From CAZIVE01 sp964542435 (lineage in GTDB: Bacteria; Bacteroidota; Bacteroidia; Bacteroidales; Tannerellaceae): a stretch of DNA of 7,097 nucleotides. The position numbers were made by a program, and so were the translations under genes. Of the stretch, positions 1 through 6,958 are shown one piece after another. Below the pieces are notes generated by a model. The model saw only the letters and a program-made list of their open reading frames with translations, made no database searches and was not told the origin of the DNA. The stretch spans positions 1-7,097 of the forward strand of contig CAZIVE010000131.1 in the NCBI GenBank assembly GCA_964542435.1, in the 5' to 3' direction. Within the stretch, counting starts at the first letter, position 1, and every line of letters starts with the position of its first letter.

Positions 1-989
1 GATTCGTAGAACTTCGTGGTCATGATGCCTTTCGGTCCGTCATCCGTAGCCTTGTTGGTGAGTAGAAGCAGGATGCTGCTTTCATTGAGTATCTGTGGAA
101 TCTTTTCGGCGGCAACATATCCCTTGAACTGCATGAAGGGCATCACGCCGTACTGTTCCGCCTCAGCCGCGATCACCTTCTCCGATGCCTTGTCCACATA
201 CCAGTTGACCTGACACGATTCGGGCGTCAGTTGTCCGGATTTGCCGAGACGATTGAGCGCGTCGAACAGCAGATGCGGATCACGCATGGCTGTGCTGAGC
301 AATCGTCCGGTGTAGGTGATTACGAATTTATCCGTAGGAATCGATTGCGGAAAGAACAGTTCGGGATCGTAGCCGTTACAGATGAGTTGTATGTTGCAGC
401 ATAGAGGACGAAGCAGTGCCACATGCCATGGTGAGACGGTTGTGACAATATCCGCCACGCCGAGGCATTTGTCCCGTTTGGCAATGCTGTGGTCGCGGAA
501 CCACTCAGCGATATTCTTCTCTAATCCCAGGAGATGCGGCAGCGGATGGCTGATGAATTCGTATCCGCTGTATTGTTCGATCACGTCGCGCAGATCCACC
601 ACGAAAGGTAGGTCGTAGCGGCGAGCCGTGTTGCGTGCTGCTGTGAGCGGGAAGGTCCGGAAGGAGCTGCATAGAACGAGGTCGAAATGTGTGAGGGCCA
701 TTCTCTTGGCCGCAGCCTTTTCCATCTTCAGATCCTTGTAGCCGAAACAGAGGTCGAGAATCTGAACGAAGATCCATTGCAGCTTCCTCAGGAAGGAGTT
801 GCGTGCCGTGTAGAAGGAAACATAGGTGACGGGCACTTGATGGGCAAGGAAATCGAAGGTCTTGTCGTTCACCTGTTCCGTGACGACTTCCGATTCCCAT
901 CCCGTCTGCTTGAGATATTTGGTGAGGTAGCCCATTCGCGGGCCGAAGGCAGGAGGAAACAGATCGGTTATGATCAACACTTTTCCCAT
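1..989 (-). CDS. GT4-like glycosyltransferase, 3' end cut off by the window edge
   Basis: I translated this frame directly from the sequence: it starts at ATG 989-987 and stays open for 329 codons to the left edge, so the C-terminus is missing. The N-terminus (MGKVLIITDLFPPAFGPRMGY) has the beta-strand, loop and glycine pattern of a GT-B glycosyltransferase. Residues 205-214 (NGYDPELFFP) are the usual inter-domain linker of GT4 enzymes. TYTGRL at 225-230 opens the second Rossmann domain. GIMTTKFYE at 321-329 corresponds to the donor-binding KxxEY-type stretch, where the window ends. No signal peptide is seen, so a cytoplasmic or membrane-face enzyme moving a nucleotide-sugar residue to a growing glycan is expected; donor and acceptor are unknown. 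The start overlaps the end of wecB by 16 nt, which suggests coupled translation and a shared glycan pathway. The family is fairly sure, the specificity is not. Confidence 0.85.
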   Translation of the reverse strand, partial: MGKVLIITDLFPPAFGPRMGYLTKYLKQTGWESEVVTEQVNDKTFDFLAHQVPVTYVSFYTARNSFLRKLQWIFVQILDLCFGYKDLKMEKAAAKRMALTHFDLVLCSSFRTFPLTAARNTARRYDLPFVVDLRDVIEQYSGYEFISHPLPHLLGLEKNIAEWFRDHSIAKRDKCLGVADIVTTVSPWHVALLRPLCCNIQLICNGYDPELFFPQSIPTDKFVITYTGRLLSTAMRDPHLLFDALNRLGKSGQLTPESCQVNWYVDKASEKVIAAEAEQYGVMPFMQFKGYVAAEKIPQILNESSILLLLTNKATDDGPKGIMTTKFYE

Positions 990-2074
990 AACAAGGAGAG
1001 TATTTTTTCGGCAGCGTGGCCATCGCCGTATTCTTCAATTTCCTCGCGATGTTTCGGCTTGCTAAGACAGCATTTGATGATTTTGTCGCTCTTGTAGCCA
1101 GCCAGAATGTTCCAATGGGCTTCTACGGTCTCCACCCATTCCGTTTCGTTACGCAGAGTGATACAAGGTGTGCGATGGAAGTAGGCCTCTTTTTGTACGC
1201 CTCCCGAATCAGTGAGGATCTGCAAGGCATGTTTCTCCAGCGCCGTCATGTCGAGATATCCCAATGGATCGGTCAAGATGAGATGCTTATTGAGACGGAT
1301 CTCACGAATCAGCGCATACTTTTCGAGCGTCATTCTCGTTCGGGGATGCAGTGGCCAGATGACCGGACACTCTTCCGTGGCAAGTGTCAGGGCTGCTGCC
1401 GTGATTTCTTTGATCCTTTTTTCTTCGGTATTGTCCGGACGATGCACGGTGAGAAGTCGGAATGCTTTATCCTTCAGTTCGAGCTTCTGCATGATGGTGC
1501 TTTGGCTATCGGAAAGTGATCCCAGCAGGAGCGAAGCGTCGTACATTACATCGCCGACAAGGTGAACGCCTTTGGTGATGCCTTCGTTCTGGAGATTCTT
1601 CACAGCCGTTGAAGTAGGACAGCATAGAAGCGAGGAGACGTGATCCGTGACTACACGGTTGATCTCTTCCGACATCTTCCGGTTGAAGCTGCGCAGTCCG
1701 GCCTCCACATGAACGATGGGCACGAACAGCTTTGCAGCTGCCAGTGCACCGCCTAATGTGGAATCGGTGTCTCCGAAAACGATCACGCGGTTCGGATGGT
1801 TTCTCTTGATGATCTTCTCCGCATCGATAAGAATGTTACCGGTCATCTCGCCTTCCGTACGGTTTCCCCAATGCAGTTGCCAGGTGGGTTTGGGAATCCC
1901 CAGCTGATCGAAGAAGATGTGGCTCATGTTTTTGTCGTAGTGCTGTCCGGTGTGCATCAGATGCTCGATGATGGGAGCTTTCGGATGCTGCGTGTTGTAC
2001 TCGGCAATGGCTCGGCTGAGCATCGCTGCTTTGACGAATTGGGGGCGTGCGCCCACGATGGTTAGTATTTTCAT
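974..2074 (-). CDS. wecB: UDP-N-acetylglucosamine 2-epimerase (non-hydrolysing), WecB type
   Basis: This 366-residue protein should interconvert UDP-GlcNAc and UDP-ManNAc in the cytoplasm, supplying ManNAc-type sugars for surface polysaccharide. Family motifs appear in order: GARPQFVKAA (8-17), TGQHYD (42-47), GDTDST (101-106), HVEAGLRS (122-129), SEEINR (135-140), HRPDN (211-215), PLHPRT (241-246), TDSGGVQKEAYF (288-299) and RNETEW (308-313). These cover the acidic residues and the histidine known to matter in WecB. The family usually has HRxEN where this protein has HRPDN, a conservative change. Length is typical. I chose ATG 2074 because MKILTIVGARPQ is the conserved N-terminus; an upstream ATG at 2164 would add 30 residues that lie inside the preceding gene. 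The ATG overlaps the stop of the deacetylase gene (ATGA, 2071-2074). The function is sure; the wecB symbol is given by similarity. Confidence 0.95.
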   Translation of the reverse strand: MKILTIVGARPQFVKAAMLSRAIAEYNTQHPKAPIIEHLMHTGQHYDKNMSHIFFDQLGIPKPTWQLHWGNRTEGEMTGNILIDAEKIIKRNHPNRVIVFGDTDSTLGGALAAAKLFVPIVHVEAGLRSFNRKMSEEINRVVTDHVSSLLCCPTSTAVKNLQNEGITKGVHLVGDVMYDASLLLGSLSDSQSTIMQKLELKDKAFRLLTVHRPDNTEEKRIKEITAAALTLATEECPVIWPLHPRTRMTLEKYALIREIRLNKHLILTDPLGYLDMTALEKHALQILTDSGGVQKEAYFHRTPCITLRNETEWVETVEAHWNILAGYKSDKIIKCCLSKPKHREEIEEYGDGHAAEKILSLLWEKC

Positions 2075-3378
2075 TCTTGCGACTTTGTCAGTTCGTTCAA
2101 CAAATTGGTATATAGCTTGCGTAAATAGCTGTTCGTCTCTTCCCTGACAGAGGTGTTGTGCCAAAGAAGGTTCAGTTCGCCGCCTGCGTTCTTCACCTGT
2201 TCGGCGAGGTTCAGACTGTAGGCGAGTGCCTCTTCATATTTAAGTCCGAGATATTTTTTTGCCTCCAGTGTGCTATCCATGATGATCAGCGGGTGGAGTT
2301 TCAGCGAGGATAGTCTGCGCGTGACAGGGTTGATCCAGCGGACAGGATGGCAGGTGCCGAGGCGGAATCCGGAGATGTCGGCATATCCCATGGTGAAGTC
2401 GTCGGTGAATCCGGCTGCTTCGATGAAGTCCATGTCTTCCGGTTCACGGCATCTCAGGAAATGGTGACGGTTGAAGGGTACCTTTTCTCCGAGGTTACTT
2501 TCCAACAGTGCCTTCTCCTTAGCAATGAGTTGCGGTTCTTTCCCGGCCTGATAGCTGGTGTGTAATCCGATGAGGGCATGATGAGCCATGGCATCCTGGA
2601 TCAGATTGTGTATGTCGTGATTGTGCAGATCGTAGTGAGGCTTGTCCTGAATGGTGTTCCCTCCGCTTCTGACAAACAGGAGGATCTTGCATCGGTCGTC
2701 GCCCATCTCATCGCGGAGCATTCCGTCACGGCGGAAGAACCAGGGAAAGGTGTAAAAGGGATCGTCCTCTACCGATCCGAATTTCCCACGGATCGACTTG
2801 AACAGCCCACGGCCATCTCTGACGGAGCGGATCAGACCTTTCCAGGAACGATACAGTGTAGGTTCGTCGGCATCGTGTGTCAGATAGACGCGCGAGAGCT
2901 TCGGCGTCACATCGGCAGCGCGCACTCTTGCCTGACGAAGCCAGCGTCTGAGCAGTCTGCGATATTCGTCTACGATGGGACGGTGGATGAAACCTGCCCG
3001 ATAAGGCAGCGACTCTTTTCCCGGGAAACGTCCGTGCTCATCGCGGACATCCCTGCGAATCATCTCTTCATAACGGGTGAGGAGAAAATAGCTGCTTGCA
3101 ATGATATCCGCATAGACGACCCATGTGCTGCCATACCATTCCTCTTTGGACGAACCGAAGAGCAGCGGTATGCCGTTGGTCTCCTGAAGCGGCAGCTGAG
3201 GCAGTGATTCCTTGGTGCCGTAAATCCCTTCGTTGAAGAATCCGGAGGGTACGATTACAACACTGTAATGTTCCCATTCGAATCGGTTGTCTGTATATCC
3301 GATGGATTCCAGCAGGACTCCCGAGAGATCGTCTCCCAGAAGAAAGCGGATGAGGTAAAGTAACAATTCCTTGTTCAT
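2071..3378 (-). CDS. polysaccharide deacetylase family protein (divergent NodB fold)
   Basis: This 435-residue protein resembles the Bacteroidetes polysaccharide deacetylase-like family with a long N-terminal domain (about residues 1-160) before the NodB-type barrel. Visible motifs are THDAD (167-171, motif 1 with metal and base Asp candidates), GLHTSYQAG (271-279, motif 2), NRHHFLR (303-309, motif 3 position) and LLWHNTS (404-410, with the late catalytic-type His). In classical NodB enzymes motif 2 is H-x-x-x-H; here the second His position is Gln277, so metal binding must differ or activity may be altered. The likely role is removing N- or O-acetyl groups from a glycan or its lipid-linked precursor. 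No signal peptide is evident. I chose ATG 3378 (MNKELLLYL) because it forms an ATGA overlap with the preceding stop; ATG 3414 would add 12 residues inside the upstream gene. The family is fairly sure, substrate unknown. Confidence 0.85.
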   Translation of the reverse strand: MNKELLLYLIRFLLGDDLSGVLLESIGYTDNRFEWEHYSVVIVPSGFFNEGIYGTKESLPQLPLQETNGIPLLFGSSKEEWYGSTWVVYADIIASSYFLLTRYEEMIRRDVRDEHGRFPGKESLPYRAGFIHRPIVDEYRRLLRRWLRQARVRAADVTPKLSRVYLTHDADEPTLYRSWKGLIRSVRDGRGLFKSIRGKFGSVEDDPFYTFPWFFRRDGMLRDEMGDDRCKILLFVRSGGNTIQDKPHYDLHNHDIHNLIQDAMAHHALIGLHTSYQAGKEPQLIAKEKALLESNLGEKVPFNRHHFLRCREPEDMDFIEAAGFTDDFTMGYADISGFRLGTCHPVRWINPVTRRLSSLKLHPLIIMDSTLEAKKYLGLKYEEALAYSLNLAEQVKNAGGELNLLWHNTSVREETNSYLRKLYTNLLNELTKSQE

Positions 3379-4400
3379 ATCAGTTTCTTCAGTTTGATGA
3401 TGATTCTTTCCCAAATAGATAAATCCCCTTTGCTGATGCGGAAATAGGGGAGCTGCTTGGCTCCGAATTCTCGGAAAAAGCGTTCTACGCCCGGCAGCAT
3501 GGATCCTTCAAAGTCGAACTTCCGACTTTTATCTTTTACAAATTGGATAGCGGTCCATAGCACGAGGCTCTGGGCGGCTGACGAACGCAGTGCCGGATCT
3601 CCTCCTCCTGCCAGATACCAGGCGCAACTCTTCTGCCATACGATGAAGGCTGCGGCATGAAGTTGCCCGTCATCGTCATATCCGCCCCACAGATCGCCTT
3701 GACCGCGACGACGGCTCTCCTCGATGAGATGGATCAGCACTTCGCTGTCCTGTTTGTCCTTGAGGTGCTGTCGTGTGAAGGTGGCTTCATGCAGTCGCAT
3801 GAACTCCTGGACCGTGATGCCTTTCTTTATGGTGATGCTGTCCTGGGCACGACGTATGTTGCGCCGCATGTTCTCACTCATCTCGGCCATCATCAGTTCG
3901 TTGTCCTCGAGATTTTCCAAACGATACGTGTAGCGGGTTGTCTCCTTGAATCCTGCCCAGCTGAACGGAAGCCAGTCGGTGATCTCCGGACTGAAGTTCT
4001 GCATGAACGAGCGGTAAGACTTCAGATGTTCTATGAGATCGACCATAAGAGCTTGACGACGGCCCAGCAGCGTGGCATATTTCATATCGGGCGAACCGAC
4101 CGAAAGCCATGGACCCATCGTCTGCGTATAGCAAGGCATGGACACGGCTCCGTGAACAGGCACATAGACAGGCAAGCTGGCTGTGACCCTGCCGTTCTCT
4201 TCGGTCAGGATGACATCCCACTGATCCGCTCCGCAAACCGTGTCGAGCCACCAGTCGCGTGAGAAGATGGGAATCTCTTCCTCCTCTTCACACAGCTCGT
4301 GATAACGAGCTTTGGGGCTTGTGTTCTGCTGCGTTTGCTGAGAAAGGGAAGAATCCGTTGCCTTCCTCTTCCCTTCGTTTATGTTGCCTGATTCTGTCAC
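3375..4400 (-). CDS. GNAT family acyltransferase, BioF2/FemAB-like
   Basis: This 341-residue protein has the double-GNAT layout of the BioF2/CelD/FemAB-like acyltransferases found in Bacteroidetes glycan loci. Typical stretches are IPIFSRDWWLDTVCG (43-57), the basic helix MRRNIRRAQ (178-186), a GNAT core AAAFIVWQKSCAWYLAGGG (249-267), and the C-terminal FDFEGSMLPGVERFFREFGA (295-314). It probably transfers an acyl or aminoacyl group to an amino sugar or cell-envelope precursor; the substrate is not predictable. The start is GTG at 4400, overlapping the recA stop as GTGA. A stop codon two codons upstream in the same frame (TAA at 4406-4404) and the lack of any in-frame ATG before residue 88 make GTG the best choice. 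The first 30 or so residues are polar, rich in Ser, Gln and Thr, and look like a disordered extension ahead of the conserved domain. The family is sure to moderate degree. Confidence 0.87.
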   Translation of the reverse strand: MTESGNINEGKRKATDSSLSQQTQQNTSPKARYHELCEEEEEIPIFSRDWWLDTVCGADQWDVILTEENGRVTASLPVYVPVHGAVSMPCYTQTMGPWLSVGSPDMKYATLLGRRQALMVDLIEHLKSYRSFMQNFSPEITDWLPFSWAGFKETTRYTYRLENLEDNELMMAEMSENMRRNIRRAQDSITIKKGITVQEFMRLHEATFTRQHLKDKQDSEVLIHLIEESRRRGQGDLWGGYDDDGQLHAAAFIVWQKSCAWYLAGGGDPALRSSAAQSLVLWTAIQFVKDKSRKFDFEGSMLPGVERFFREFGAKQLPYFRISKGDLSIWERIIIKLKKLI

Positions 4401-5449
4401 TCTTTATCCTTCAAAGCTTCAAAAATCTTCGTACTCAATTCCTCTTCCAGTTCCGGATTGTCTTCGATCAACTTCTTCGATGCATCGCGTCCTTGTCCGA
4501 GGCGGGTGTCGTTGTAGCTGAACCATGCACCGCTCTTCTTGACGATGCCCAGTTCCACGCCCAGATCCACAATCTCTCCCGAGCGGGAGATTCCCGAACC
4601 GAACATGATGTCGAATTCGGCTTTGCGGAAAGGAGGAGCCACCTTGTTCTTGACCACCTTCACGCGTACCTGGTTACCCAATACTTCATCTCCATCTTTC
4701 AGAGAGGTGACGCGGCGGATATCCAGACGGACGGATGCATAGAACTTCAGTGCGTTACCACCGGTCGTCGTCTCCGGATTACCGAACATGATGCCGATCT
4801 TCTCACGCAGCTGGTTGATGAAGATGCAGGTCGTATTGGTCTTGCTGATGGCAGCTGTCAACTTACGGAGTGCCTGTGACATCAGACGAGCCTGCAGACC
4901 CACCTTGTTTTCGCCCATTTCTCCTTCGATTTCCGCTTTAGGAGTCAAGGCAGCGACAGAGTCGATCACGAGGATATCCACTGCCGATGAGCGAATGAGC
5001 TGTTCGGCAATCTCCAGAGCTTGTTCGCCGTCGTCGGGCTGTGAGATCAGCAGATTGTTGACATCGACGCCAAGCTTGGCTGCATAGAAGCGGTCGAATG
5101 CATGTTCCGCATCGATGAATGCAGCAATGCCGCCCATCTTCTGCGCCTCGGCAATCGCATGGATAGCCAGTGTCGTCTTACCGGATGATTCCGGTCCGTA
5201 GATCTCGATCACACGTCCGCGGGGATATCCTCCGACGCCTAAGGCAGCATCCAGACCGATGGAACCGGTGTGGATGACGGGGATGTTCTCGATGTTTTCC
5301 TCACCCAGTTTCATGATCGATCCTTTGCCGTAGCTCTTCTCGATCTTGTCCATGGCGGCACGGAGGGCCTTCAGCTTCTCCGGATCAACGCCTTTTACTT
5401 CTTTCTCTTCCGGCTTTGTGTCCGGGTTTTCATTCTTTACTGTTGCCAT
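4397..5449 (-). CDS. recA: RecA recombinase
   Basis: RecA is the ATP-dependent DNA strand-exchange protein of homologous recombination and repair. The 350-residue length is normal. Walker A is GPESSGKTT (85-93), Walker B is DILVIDS (158-164), loop 1 lies near EIEGEMGENKVGLQAR (173-188), INQLREKIG is at 211-219, loop 2 near GNPETTTGGNALKFY (223-237), and KAEFDIMFGSGISRSGE (276-292) carries the conserved KAEF core motif. The C-terminal tail is acidic and charged, as usual. The start ATG 5449 follows an A/T-rich leader without Shine-Dalgarno, normal for Bacteroidetes. The gene lies 29 nt after the polyamine dehydrogenase gene with no room for a terminator, so it is likely transcribed from the promoter near 6720, perhaps helped by an internal start. 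I saw no LexA-type palindrome immediately upstream. Its stop overlaps the next gene's GTG start. Confidence 0.99.
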   Translation of the reverse strand: MATVKNENPDTKPEEKEVKGVDPEKLKALRAAMDKIEKSYGKGSIMKLGEENIENIPVIHTGSIGLDAALGVGGYPRGRVIEIYGPESSGKTTLAIHAIAEAQKMGGIAAFIDAEHAFDRFYAAKLGVDVNNLLISQPDDGEQALEIAEQLIRSSAVDILVIDSVAALTPKAEIEGEMGENKVGLQARLMSQALRKLTAAISKTNTTCIFINQLREKIGIMFGNPETTTGGNALKFYASVRLDIRRVTSLKDGDEVLGNQVRVKVVKNKVAPPFRKAEFDIMFGSGISRSGEIVDLGVELGIVKKSGAWFSYNDTRLGQGRDASKKLIEDNPELEEELSTKIFEALKDKE

Positions 5450-5478
5450 AATTTTTTATTTTCTAGTTAAAGTGATGA

Positions 5479-6672
5479 TTACATTTCCAAATCTACGTTA
5501 AACTGTTCATGCCACGGCAGACCTTGTTCGTTCAGCTCCTTCATGAATGGGTCCGGATCGAACTCCTCGACGTTCCATACGCCCGGTTTCTTCCAGATAT
5601 TCTTCATGAACATCTTGGCTCCGATCATGGCCGGAACGCCGGTCGTGTAACTTACGCCCTGAGCACCTGTCTCGAGATAGGCTGCATGATGGCTGCAGTT
5701 GTTGTAAACGTAGTAGGTCTGTTCCTTGCCATCCTTCATGCCACGGATACGGCAGCCGATGGATGTCTCGCCCGTGTAGTTCTTGCCAAGGTCTCCCGGG
5801 TTGGGAAGCACAGCCTTCAGGAACTGTATCGGGACAATCTTCTGACCGTTGTAGTCGATCGGATCGATGCGTGCCATGCCGATATCCTGGATCACGCGAA
5901 GGTGTGTCAGATATTCCTGACCGAATGTCATCCAGAAGCGGGCGCGTTTGATGGTCGGGAAGTGTTTGGTCAAGCTTTCCAGCTCTTCGTGGTACATCAG
6001 GTAAGACTCTTTCGGACCTACGTTCGGATAGTTGAGCGGTTTGTGGACTGAAAGCGGATCGGTGTCCTTCCATACGCCTTCTTCGAAATATTTGCCTCGC
6101 TGCGTGATCTCGCGGATGTTGATCTCCGGATTGAAATTGGTTGCGAAAGCTTTATGATGATCGCCTGCGTTGCAGTCCACGATGTCGAGATAGTTGATTT
6201 CGTCAAAATGATGTTTGGCAGCGTAAGCCGTATAAACGCCCGTGACACCGGGATCGAAGCCACATCCGAGTATGGCTGTCAGACCGGCTTTCTCGAAGCG
6301 ATCTTTGTAAGCCCATTGCCAGCTGTATTCATATTTGGCCTTCTCAAGCGGTTCGTAGTTGGCCGTGTCTTCATAGCTGACGCCATATTCCAGGCAGGCA
6401 TCCATGATGTGCAGATCCTGATACGGCAATGCCAGATTCACCACCAGATCCGGTTTGAACTTGTTGAACAGAGCTACCAGCTCCTCCACATTGTCGGCAT
6501 CTACTTGAGCAGTCTGTACCTTTATGTTGTTGATGTCAGCGGCAATCTGATCGCATTTGCTCAGTGTGCGGCTGGCCAGCATGATGTCGGTGAACACGTC
6601 TGCATTCATCGCCATTTTCTTAACGGCAACGGTACTTACACCACCGGCGCCGATTACCAAAACTCTTCCCAT
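5479..6672 (-). CDS. saccharopine dehydrogenase family protein, probable carboxy(nor)spermidine dehydrogenase
   Basis: This 397-residue protein belongs to the saccharopine dehydrogenase/Lys9 fold group and closely resembles the carboxynorspermidine/carboxyspermidine dehydrogenase branch. That enzyme condenses aspartate semialdehyde with a diamine (putrescine or diaminopropane) using NADPH, giving the carboxylated polyamine that a decarboxylase then converts to spermidine or norspermidine. The N-terminal Rossmann fold starts at once with VLVIGAGGVSTVAVKK (4-19), and LVVNLALPYQD (76-86) follows. The catalytic domain includes GCGFDPGVTGVY (136-147) and YNNCSHHAAYLETGAQGVSYTTGVP (323-347). The partner decarboxylase is not in the window. 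It is the first gene of the apparent operon, with a promoter about 50 nt upstream. The start ATG 6672 places the dinucleotide-binding motif at the very N-terminus, as expected. Genuine saccharopine dehydrogenase (lysine pathway) is the alternative, less likely in this lineage. Confidence 0.9.
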   Translation of the reverse strand: MGRVLVIGAGGVSTVAVKKMAMNADVFTDIMLASRTLSKCDQIAADINNIKVQTAQVDADNVEELVALFNKFKPDLVVNLALPYQDLHIMDACLEYGVSYEDTANYEPLEKAKYEYSWQWAYKDRFEKAGLTAILGCGFDPGVTGVYTAYAAKHHFDEINYLDIVDCNAGDHHKAFATNFNPEINIREITQRGKYFEEGVWKDTDPLSVHKPLNYPNVGPKESYLMYHEELESLTKHFPTIKRARFWMTFGQEYLTHLRVIQDIGMARIDPIDYNGQKIVPIQFLKAVLPNPGDLGKNYTGETSIGCRIRGMKDGKEQTYYVYNNCSHHAAYLETGAQGVSYTTGVPAMIGAKMFMKNIWKKPGVWNVEEFDPDPFMKELNEQGLPWHEQFNVDLEM

Positions 6673-6719
6673 AATGATTTGTCTATGTTAATGATTGTTT
6701 GTTCTATTTCGTGTGAAAG

Positions 6720-6751
6720 CAAAGATATCGCCTGTCAATTTCGCAGTCAAA
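6720..6751 (-). promoter_or_regulatory. Bacteroidetes-type promoter for the operon
   Basis: On the minus strand a -33 box TTTG (6751-6748) is followed after exactly 20 nt by a -7 box TATCTTTG (6727-6720), matching the known Bacteroides sigma consensus TTTG / TAnnTTTG. Transcription would start near 6713-6716 and give a leader of about 40 nt before ATG 6672. Position, strand and spacing all fit. The start itself is inferred. Confidence 0.75.
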
Positions 6752-6780
6752 CTTTTACGAATTATGTCCAATGCATGGTT

Positions 6781-6905
6781 TATCTTTACTGTTTTAGTGC
6801 AAAGATAATGCAAACCGAGCGCAGAATCATCAAGCTTGCTTGAATGTTATGCCGAAGTGCAGCTTATCTTCGCTATTTTAGGCAAAGATAATGCAAGTAA
6901 CGAGC
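6781..6905. repeat. composite intergenic repeat: two direct repeats around an imperfect palindrome
   Basis: Two direct repeats, 6781-6820 and 6865-6905, match at most positions: tatctt, then a variable triplet, then ttttag, then gcaaagataatgcaa, ending in cgagc. Between and across them lies an imperfect palindrome, about 6799-6874. Its outer arms are gcaaagataa and its complement (ttatcttcgc, one mismatch), and its centre is caagc-tt-gcttg (6831-6842). Transcribed, it could fold into a long hairpin. It resembles dispersed intergenic repeats I associate with Bacteroidetes genomes, but I cannot confirm other copies from this window. Confidence 0.65.
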
Positions 6906-6914
6906 AAAAGCAAA
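6883..6914 (-). promoter_or_regulatory. second promoter-like motif pair inside the composite repeat
   Basis: On the minus strand TTTG (6914-6911) and TATCTTTG (6890-6883) are again separated by 20 nt, the same boxes and spacing as the promoter near the gene. If active it would give a leader of over 200 nt that includes the palindrome. It may be a real distal promoter or simply part of the repeat sequence; the sequence alone cannot decide. Confidence 0.4.
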
Positions 6915-6958
6915 CGCTTGCCGCCGTAATTTGACGCTGTGCATCTCAAAAATTCAAC

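Noticed and set aside
505..1038. Minus-strand open frame of 177 codons over the glycosyltransferase gene
   Set aside because: It is in a different frame from the recognisable glycosyltransferase, its translation is rich in Arg, Pro and Ser with no motif, and it is explained as a shadow.
2578..3207. Plus-strand open frame of 209 codons opposite the deacetylase gene
   Set aside because: It is antisense to a conserved gene and its translation shows no recognisable domain.
4259..4879. Plus-strand open frame of 206 codons opposite recA and the acyltransferase
   Set aside because: It is a shadow of two well-supported genes and shows no family signature.
5450..5478. Terminator between the dehydrogenase gene and recA
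   Set aside because: The gap is 29 nt, A/T-rich, and shows no G/C-rich stem followed by a T run.
6154..6843. Plus-strand open frame of 229 codons opposite the start of the dehydrogenase gene and its leader
   Set aside because: Most of it is antisense to a conserved enzyme, and its end runs through the promoter and repeat; no motif was recognised.
6873..6944. Minus-strand 23-codon open frame (begins MHSVKLRR) inside the repeat region
   Set aside because: It is very short, ends within the composite repeat, overlaps the distal promoter-like boxes, and has no supporting evidence of translation.
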